The notes under the pieces were generated by a model that had not been told where the DNA came from, searched no databases, and was given only the letters and a program-made list of their open reading frames with translations. Position numbers and translations under genes: made by a program. A stretch of DNA of 29,593 bases from Sphaerosporella brunnea. Taxonomy: Eukaryota > Ascomycota > Pezizomycetes > Pezizales > Pyronemataceae. This document shows positions 21,829-29,593 of this stretch, in pieces; within the stretch, counting starts at the first letter, position 1, and the number at the start of each line of letters is the position of its first letter. Location of the stretch: the NCBI GenBank assembly GCA_008704415.1, contig VXIS01000454.1:1-29593 (forward strand), written 5' to 3'.

Positions 21829-23282
21829 GACCGACAAAACGAGCAGAGATTTTCCTCTCCCATATGCACTGTGTCGTTCATCTCCAGAAACAGGGGCGAA
21901 GATCTGTTTGATCTTTATTCCCTCATGTGTTGGCAGCCTGTTTTCCGTCCTTGCTTTTGGTTTTTTCGTTTTTTCGTTGTTTTTTTCTCTTTGCGTCCCT
22001 TTCTTGGTCATGAACCGTCACGAGCGAGTGGTTTCTTGCGTTAATTTTTCATGTATTTTCTCTTTCGCTTCCATCTATCTATGCTTTCTGTTTATTTTCT
22101 CCTGTTGCAGGAAGGGGATCACTTTCCATTTCCTGCATTTTCCCTCATCTGCTTCAGCTGGGTTTAGGAGCGAACATGCATCAACCCCTTCTTTGTTATC
22201 TATCTAGCATTCTTCTCCGTCGTCGACTTTATATATAGGTTTTTTTGCTGCTGGGAAGGGACTGACTGCTTTGACTTTTTGCACATTCTACATTCATGCA
22301 GCGGTTTAGTTGAGGGGAATGGGAGCATCAGACTTGAGGCGTCAAGTTAAGAGGGGGAGGAGTCTTGGGGAGTTTCGTTTGTTTGTTGTTTATTTACATA
22401 ATTTTTTTTTTTTTTTTTTTTTTTTTCCTGCTTCTGCTTCTGCTACTGCTTCGATTTGGTCCTCTTTTTTTTTTTTGCGTGTGCGGACAACGTTGAACCT
22501 TTTTAATGCATTCGGTTGATCTTCTAACAAACTATTTGAAACATACTCTATGGACGTGCACATTCCCGTTTTTATGGCCACGAGTAATCCCAAGCACCCT
22601 GTAAAATACCGAGCCCATGTCAAGTCAGGCTGGATTGTTTACTCACTCCACAAGCCACAGGCTTCGATTCGACGGAAGCAATTTCCGCAGACTTGTGTGT
22701 CGAGCAAACAATCCCGGGGAACCGGCCGAACTCAAACACAGCACACCCACATGACAAAAGGGCTCAATCTACCGTGAACAATCTTCTCGGAGCTGTCGAC
22801 ATCGATATCGCAGCCTTAGAAGATGAGATTGTGCGCCCGGCTGTTCCTGCGGCTTTTGATTACTTGGAGTTTTGGGGGGGAGGGTGGGGGGGGAATATTT
22901 GTTTTGCTCCTCGGCAGGATAGTACCGCGATTGGTCATAGGGAATCACTCGTGGTGGTGGTGGTTTTGTGGAAAACGGGAAAGTTGCTGCTGCTGCTGGT
23001 AATAGGATTATCAGCGCGGCTATGGACGAGGGCCGGCTGTTGCTGTTTGTTGCTCCCTTGAAAGGTGTTTGAAACGTCTTTGGATCTCGGATTTCTTTGT
23101 TGCTGCTATGTACAATCCGCTCGCTCTTGCTCGAGTTGATCCCCTCCCCCCCCCCCCCCCTCTCTTTCTCCGAGAGGGGTGTGGGGGGAACAAGTTTCTA
23201 CCAGAATCGCGAACAACAAAACAACTCTTTCCCTATCCCGCTGTTGTGAAAGGCTTATCAATCTCCACCAGCAGCAACCATC
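21829..23282. other. Intergenic, AT-rich
   Basis: This is the 3' flank of the transcription factor gene, with T-rich stretches at 21950-22000 and a run of 25 T at 22402-22426. It is followed by the promoter side of the HEFSH gene with a C run at about 23146-23160 and a CT-rich block. Short open frames between 22550 and 23061 have no recognisable similarity. Confidence 0.5.
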
Positions 23283-26200
23283 ATGGCAGAAAGCGCATCG
23301 CAGAAGAAGCAGCGGTCGGTTGAAGCGCAGCCTTCCTTTCGCAAAGCAGAAGAAGAAGAGGAGGAGGAGGAGGAGGAGGAGGGAGAGGAGGAGAAACAGC
23401 AACCGCAAACCGACGGCCCGTTCGAAATGAGCTTCAGCCTCCTGCGCCTCGCCTCAAAGCGTACGCGGGTTTTCCTCAGCGCCTCGCTGAGCTCCATAAG
23501 CAACGACCTTCCCGGGCAGCAGAAGCAGCAGCAGCAGCAGCAGCGCAGCGCAGCCGCGTGGGCAGCCGGCAGCGAGACCCTCGATATCCCCGCCACCTTC
23601 AACGCGCACAGCTACGAGCAGCAGCTGTCGTGGCTCCTCGGCCCGGGCGCGGCGCTGCGCCTGCTGCCGCAACGGCTGTACAGGAAGATGGAATATGCGG
23701 AGCGCATGCGGCTGCGCGGGAAGGAGCCGGGGCGGGCGCTGAGCGCGCTGACGCAGCTGTGTGCGAATCTGGTGGCGCTGGCTCTGCGGCGGCGGCGGCC
23801 GGACGACGCTGCGGCGGCCGAGGACCTGCGCAGGCTGCAGGCTGTGGCCGCTGTCGACTGGGTCGTCGCCCATGTGCTGGGGGATTACGATACCGATATG
23901 TTGGCGGGCTGGGACGAGTACTGCAGCGCTGTCGGACGCAATGGTTTCAAGCCACGGGAGGAGGAAAAAACGCTTGCGGCCCACTACGTAGCGGCGCGGA
24001 TCCGCGAGTCGCTGCATTTCAACCTGCTGCTGGGGTGCAAGGTCATCAAAGACGCCGAGGACATGTACAACCGCGAAACCGAGCAGGGGACAAAGACGAC
24101 GTTCGTTGGCTGCACTTTTGTGGAGTTCTACGTCAAGACGCGCGGGAAGAAGGCGGGCTCAACGGCCTTCTGTGATGAGGCCACAGAGATCCTGCAGAAC
24201 TACCTGCGCTTTCTGCACTGGCATAAAGGCTTCTGGGCCGATATCCTCGCCCGCGAAAAGCTGCGCGGCGTTTCCTTCGCGAAACAAAAGGCAACCGCCG
24301 AAAGGGCAAACTACGTACATAACGAACATGCCTTCATAGCCCAGCTTTTCCGCGCGGATTCGGTGGAGGCCTTGCCACAGGAACTGGTCTTCTCGCCTGC
24401 TATTTCGCCGCCTCCGTCTCGCCCCGTATCCCTATCTACAACATCTCGCACCGTCTCCGACGAGCCTGGCAATGCCTACCATGCCTTCATGGAAAACACG
24501 CTTCCCAAACCCAACGAAACCTCCACCGCCAAATTCACGCTGAAGAAGCTCTTCGAAAAGATCAAAGCCAACGGAGCACGATATGGAAGCCCACCGCGGC
24601 TGCCACCGCCAGATAGCGACAAGTGGAATAGCGTCGAGCGCACGCCGCCACCAGAGCAAATCCCGCTTCTCCAAACACCGGAGACGCTTCCAGAAGATCT
24701 GTGGGAGAAGCTAGAGGTCAAGAACCTCAAGATCTTTGACCACCGTACAGGAGAGCCGTTTTCAAAGGAACCCCTTGCGAAGCATCACTATCTCTACAGA
24801 TTGATAGACTACGTCCGCAGGTGTCTGATGCATCCCGGGAACGCGGCGAGATATGCAATCTTAGTCCGCATGAATCGCTGGCGGTACAAAATGGCGAATT
24901 ATAAGAGTGTGGAGGAGATGCTGTTGAAAGAGCCAGCGCCTGACGTTGCAGAAGGTAACCCCCCCCCCGGACACTCTGACCAGAGCCTGACTATCATCCG
25001 CAGTCTGTGCAGCTATAACATGGTTCGCTAGTGGATTCCCGGAAATCCACATAGACTCATGCTACGACAACGGGCGGTTCCTGTGGGGGTACCACGCGCC
25101 CACCAGCCCGGAAGAGCGGAAAAGGCTCCACCTGAACGAAGCCATCTTTGACGGTTTTGAACAAGCGGTGCGCGATGGGAAACCAACCAGTACTTTCCTC
25201 TGGATGACGTTTGTGACCCTTGCTCACGAGTTCTCACATTACCTGACCAGTGTTTGTATCACCGTATCACCCTCCTCCCCACAACTTGCTGAAATCTGTA
25301 TCTAGGTTTCTGGCACCGGGGACCCGTCGGGAACTGTCGGCGAAGATGGTTTCTGCATCCAAACCCCCGATGTCTTCCGCTACCACCTCTCCAGAACTAC
25401 TGGGTCCTCAGAGTCAGAGTCCAAAGGTGAAGCTGGAGACCTGATAGAGTTCCTACTCTTCGGCGGTACCACAGGTGCAAGGAATTATCGTCCTGACAAA
25501 GATCCTTCCAAACTCCCCGCACTGGAATTTAGAACCTGGGGGTCGTACCTTTACCGCAACGAGGAGGGGAAGCTGGTGGATGATAATCTAGCCACTATCA
25601 CGCCGGAGCTTGCGATCCAGCAGTTCCTTTGCTGCCAACCGATCCCTCGGCTTACGGCGGATCATGTCCGTGCCTTCACTCGGAACCTCAAAAACGCCAA
25701 AAAGGGCAACTTTTTGACGATTCCACAGCTTGAAAAGCACGATGAACCCAATGACAGCAAAATTGGCAAAAAGCTCAAAGCCGACCAACCTCTGTTCTAC
25801 AAGCACTTGCCTTTCCCCACCCTCCCTACCTTCACCGCAGAGGATATTCCAGACCCAGACGCCCTCTTCGCCGGCCGTCTAATCCGCGACAACAAAGATA
25901 GAACCTTTGTCCGCCGCCTCCGACCCCGGCGTTCCACACCCAATTCCAGCCTCGTTAACCGCAAGCCCGAATGGCTCAATGCCTGGATCCCCAGTGTGCC
26001 TTCGTCCCGCAACTTGCAAGGAGACTACCCACAGATTCTCCCGATTATCGTCTGCTGCATCGCGTTGTTTTTCCTTAACTTTACGTACCAACCCACCCGG
26101 ACTGAGGGCGCGGCGTGGTTCGGCGCTACGGGGGGCGCGGCGTTTTTGGCGATCTATATTGCTGTGCCCACGAAGCTGCTGCTGGCTTGGATTGAGAGGG

Positions 26201-26730
26201 CTTTGGGTTTGGAGCCCGATGGCGGCGATGATGGAGACGGAGGTGACGATGGCGAAAGAGGAGATGGTGACAGCAGTGATAGCAGTGGTGGTGATGGCGA
26301 TGATTGTGGCAGTAAAGCTGGTGGGTGTGGTTGTAGAGGTGGTTGTGGTGATGGTTGCACATGTCCCCGCACCGGCGACAAAAAGCCCACCGACAAAGTA
26401 CCCGGGCCTTCCTGGCTAGAACGCTGGCTAACAGAGTGGCTCGAAATTGACAAAGATGAGGAAAGAATGCAGGCCGCCGATGAAGAGGCAAGGAGGGAGA
26501 GGGCAAAGAAATTGGACGAAGCTGAGGCAAAGAAGAAGGCAGACGAAGAGGCAAAGAGAAAGGCCGAAGCGGCGGCACAGAGGGGAGCTGCATTTTTTGA
26601 ACGGATAGCCGCCGAAGAGGAGGAAAGGAGAAAGGCCGCCGAAGAGGAAGCGAATAGAATGGCTGCTGAGGAGGAGGAAAATAGAAAGGCTGCCGAAGAG
26701 GAGGAAAATAGAAAGGCTGCCGGAAGATGA
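23283..26730 (+). CDS. Putative membrane-anchored HEXXH metallopeptidase-like protein
   Basis: Exons 23283-24954, 25004-25251 and 25306-26730 join to 1114 codons. Introns 24955-25003 (GTAACC, CTGAC, CAG) and 25252-25305 (GTTTGT, TAG) keep the frame. The start context is ACCATCATGG. Residues 20-34 are polyGlu and about 80-90 polyGln. Exon 2 encodes LAHEFSHYLTS with H632, E633 and H636, a zinc-binding HEXXH motif. Exon 3 continues with GEAGDLIEFLLFGG, where E682 or E688 could be a third ligand, as in gluzincins. Two hydrophobic segments (about 884-901 and 917-936) suggest membrane anchoring. They are followed by a Gly/Asp-rich part, a Cys/Gly cluster (GGCGCRGGCGDGCTC) and a charged EEE(N)RKAAE coiled coil. 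Substrate and family name are unknown; peptidase activity is inferred from the motif only. The stop lies in suspect sequence just before an adapter, so the true C-terminus is probably longer. Confidence 0.8.
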
Positions 26731-26816
26731 GTGAAAATAGAAAGGCTGCTGAGGAGAGGAAAATAGAATGGCTGCTGAGGAGGAGAAGAATAGAAATAGA
26801 TACACTCGAGCTAAAG
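26706..26816 (+). other. Low-accuracy continuation of the HEXXH gene
   Basis: The EEE(N)RKAAE-coding repeat continues past the annotated stop, but in changing frames (GAAAATAGAAAGGCTGC recurs at 26733-26749). The same repeat, equally noisy, appears on the far side of the adapter. The frame breaks look like read errors, so both the TGA at 26728 and this tail are doubtful. Confidence 0.6.
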
Positions 26817-26868
26817 ACTCTTTTCAATCCGTCCTCCGTTGATGTGTGAATATGAGAGCGAGAGACAT
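26817..26868. other. Uncorrected PacBio SMRTbell adapter
   Basis: This segment aligns with the known 45-nt SMRTbell hairpin adapter, with a few 1-2 nt insertions. In order it contains CTCTTTTC, TCC, TCCTCCGTTG, TGT, TG, TGAGAG and AGAGA, including the loop-side TCCTCCGTTG exactly. The adapter's stem halves (CTCTC.../...GAGAG) are still recognisable. It sits exactly at the centre of a large inverted repeat, where a polymerase that turned round through an unrecognised adapter would place it. It is not genomic DNA. Confidence 0.9.
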
Positions 26869-29593
26869 CTATTTTCCTCCTCACTCAAGCAGCCTTTCTA
26901 ATTTTACACCTCAATCTTCGGGCAGGCCTATTCCTATTTTCCTTCTTCTTCGGCAGCCTTTTCTATTATTACCTCCTCCTCAGGAGAACCACGACTAAGT
27001 TCTATTCAGACGATTTCCTACCTGTCGGCAGGCCTCTTCTCCTTGAACCGATCCTCATAGTACGGAAAGAATAAAAATCCGTTCAAGAAAAATGCAAGCT
27101 AACCCACTACATGGACCGCCAGCAAACTTCGAGACCTTTACTCTATATGACCTCATTCCGTCTAGCTTCTTAATCTATGCACTCAGCTTACAGAGAATAC
27201 CAAAAAAAATTTCATTTGCCATCTCCCATCCTTGCCTCTTACAAGTCCGGAGACAAAAGTGCACTGAAATATTCTTTCATCATACTATAATGAATCACAA
27301 ATTTAGAGACACAGCACAACACAATAACAAATGTTTCTTAAGACCACGTACTGGTTTCTAGCCAGGAAGGACCCGGGATAATTTCGTCGGTGCCGCAGGC
27401 TCTTTTGGTCGCGTCCGGTGTAGGTGACAGGGGGGACATGAGTAAGCAACCATCACCACAAAGCACCAAACCTCTACAAAACCACACCCGCAAGCTTTGG
27501 ACATGCCACAAAATGGGCAATCGCCATCACCACCAACTGCGGTATCAACTAGACCTAGTGCACACATCTCCTCCTTTCATCCAATCCGTCACCTACCCGT
27601 CTCCATCATCGCCGCCATCGGGTGCTACCAAAAACCCGACAAGGCCGACTTCAATCCAAGCCAGATCAAGGTAGCAAGCCTTCGAGAAGGCCACAGCAAT
27701 ATAGTCGCACCAAAAAACGCCCGCGCGCAAGCTCCCCCGTAGACGCCGGAAACCCAACGGCCCCGCGCCCTTCACCAGCAAAGGACCAGTGCACGGGTGG
27801 GTTGTCTTTTTTCTGTAACGCATAAAAGGATTAAGGAAAAACAACGCGAACAGTGCAGCAGACGGAATGAAAACTACGGGAGGAGGAAGACTGTGGGTAG
27901 TCTACCTTGCAAGTTGCGGGACGAAATAGGGGCACACACTCGGGGATCCAGCGCATTGAGCCATTCGGGCCTTGCGGAAGTATAAGCACAGATGAGCTGG
28001 TATTGGGTGTTAGGATGGAGCACCGCCGGGTCGGAAGGTAAGAGCGGCGGTGACAAAGGGTCTATCTTCCCAGTCCTGTGTCGCGGCTAATCTGTCATAC
28101 TAAGCACGGCCCGGGCGGGGTGGAAGAGGGCTGTCTGGGATGATGTTCTTCCGGTACATCTGGCTGGAATATTTAATCTCTCTGGCGTGTAACCGGCTTA
28201 CAGTATTAAGTGCCTATTAGGTAGGGCTAGTCCGATGCGCACGGAGGGGGCAATATACAACAGACGCAAGTGCTCTGTAGACGGCCAAGCATGATCACGA
28301 CCGGGCATATGAGTACCGGATCTTTCATGTAGAAAGGGGGCTTTTTGCGCAAGCATTTTGGCTGTCATTGGCGTTCATCTCATGCCCTTTCAAGCTGTGG
28401 CAAAATCGTCAAAAAGATATTTGCGCTTTTTTGTCTATTCGGACACAATATCGGAGCGTTGTCATACGTGGACGGACCAACGACCAGGATTTCACGCACG
28501 CGCACCTCGAAACGGCAATCGGTGCATGAGTTCCCAGCATTGCACCGCAGATCAGTCGCGGTCTTGGGCTTTCCTCACGCTCCGCCGGTAGAGGTCAGTC
28601 TGGGATTACGAGATGAGGCAGATACTTGGACGTGTCCGCCGTTAAGCCGGAATGGGTGGATCGCATGCGCGGCCGTTCGAGGATTCTGGTGGAGGTGTTG
28701 CGCGGAAAATTGTCCGGATGCAGGCATACGCCGAAAAGGAACTGCTGTCGTTGAGTTTCATGATGCTATGCAGCCTAGACCGAGGCATGATAGCATAATG
28801 CTTCAACGTACCGTGCTTCGCAAATGAGTATTATCATTCACGCTGAGGTTCCACCGCACTACCTGCACGTTGCGCGTAAAGGTACGACCCCAGGTTCTAA
28901 ATTCCAGCTGCGAGGGACGTTTTCGGAAGGATCTTTGTCAGGACGATAATTCCTTGCGACATGTCAGCCACGGGGTACCGCCCGCTATAGAAAAATGGTA
29001 AGGAACTCTAATCAGGTCTCACAGCTTCACCTTTGGACTCTGACCTCTGAGGACCCACGTAGTAGTTCTGGAGAGCGTGGTGTCAGCGGCAAAAGACAAT
29101 CGGGGGTTTGAAGGAGGATTGCAGAGAACCATCTTCGCCGACCACGTTCCCGACGGGTGCCCGCGTGCCAGAACCTAGATGTAAGAATTTCAGCAAGTTG
29201 TGGCGGAGGAGGAGGTGATACGGTGATACGATAACTACTGGCAGGAATGTGAGAACTCGCGTTGAGACAAGCGGTCAACAAAACGTCACCAGAGGGGAAG
29301 TAGGTACTGTCGGGTTGGTTTGCCCCCATCTGCGCCACCGATGTAGGTTGTCAAAACCGTCAAAGAATGGGCTTCGTTTCAGGTTGGAGCCTTTTCCGCT
29401 CTTCCGGTGGTTGCTGACGCACGGGCGCGCGATACGGTACCCCCCACAGGGAACCGCACGTTGGTCGTAGCTCGATGTCGAGTCTATGCTGGATTTCTCG
29501 GGAATCACTAGCCGAACACCATGTTGACTAGCTGCACACGACCTGCGGATGATACGCTCAGGGGCTATGGTCAGAGTGTCCCGGCCACGGGGG
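26869..29593 (-). other. Artefactual inverted read-through copy of the HEXXH gene
   Basis: The minus strand of this segment retraces 24960-26805. Paired landmarks: 27358-27372 with 26408-26422, 27597-27620 with 26220-26241, 27900-27920 with 26004-26026, 28357-28373 with about 25742-25758, 28870-28905 with 25515-25550, 29048-29072 with 25388-25410, and 29440-29580 with 24965-25095. Both introns are retained. Differences are mainly 1-3 nt insertions, several per 20 bases in places, so the copy is 2.7 kb against 1.85 kb. With the adapter at its left edge this is raw second-pass sequence of the same molecule. No gene should be annotated here. Confidence 0.9.

Noticed and set aside
23454..24175. 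Overlapping open frames on both strands within exon 1 of the HEXXH gene
   Set aside because: High GC and Ala/Arg-rich codons create chance open frames; the annotated frame alone continues through the introns into the HEFSH motif.
28345..28827. 160-codon plus-strand open frame near the window end
   Set aside because: It lies in the noisy artefactual copy, in a stretch inflated by apparent read insertions.
26869..29593. A second, diverged and inverted copy of the HEXXH gene as a true pseudogene or RIP target
   Set aside because: The adapter at the junction, retained introns and insertion-dominated differences point to read-through of the same molecule.
1..29593. CRISPR array, bacterial operon or biosynthetic gene cluster
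   Set aside because: No regularly spaced repeats are present; genes have spliceosomal introns and unrelated functions.

Overview
This window is nuclear DNA from a filamentous ascomycete (Pezizomycotina). The evidence is short GT..AG introns (about 40-170 nt, one of 321 nt) with CTRAY branch points, a fungal-type middle-homology-region transcription factor, a secreted GH3 hydrolase, an intron-bearing tRNA-Phe and a Ty3/gypsy-like retroelement. I cannot name the species.

Layout. 1-4181: wreck of a plus-strand Ty3/gypsy-like retroelement, with a frameshifted integrase core, a polypurine tract and a probable 3' LTR holding a roughly 500-bp purine-only tract. 4888-6014: secreted endonuclease/exonuclease/phosphatase-fold enzyme (2 exons). 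6305-7804: RRM-like protein with two PPHLR motifs (2 exons). 8583-9367: small secreted protein (3-4 exons). 9696-9801: tRNA-Phe(GAA). 9818-13591: gene-poor, with a MITE-like hairpin. 13592-16182: GH3 beta-glucosidase/xylosidase-like gene broken by many small indels. 18195-21828: 907-aa fungal transcription-factor-domain protein (7 exons). 23283-26730: 1114-aa membrane protein with an HEFSH zinc-metallopeptidase motif (3 exons). The genes are independent transcription units; I see no biosynthetic cluster.

The most important observation concerns the last 2.8 kb. Positions 26817-26868 read as an error-laden copy of the PacBio SMRTbell hairpin adapter. Everything after it (26869-29593) is a noisy reverse complement of 24960-26805, introns included, and its differences are overwhelmingly small insertions. 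This is the signature of a missed adapter in an uncorrected long read, not of a biological inverted duplication or pseudogene. The last bases of the metallopeptidase-like gene, from about 26705, are probably uncorrected too, so its stop codon is unreliable. Milder insertion-biased frameshifts in the GH3 gene and the integrase raise the possibility that those lesions are partly consensus errors as well.
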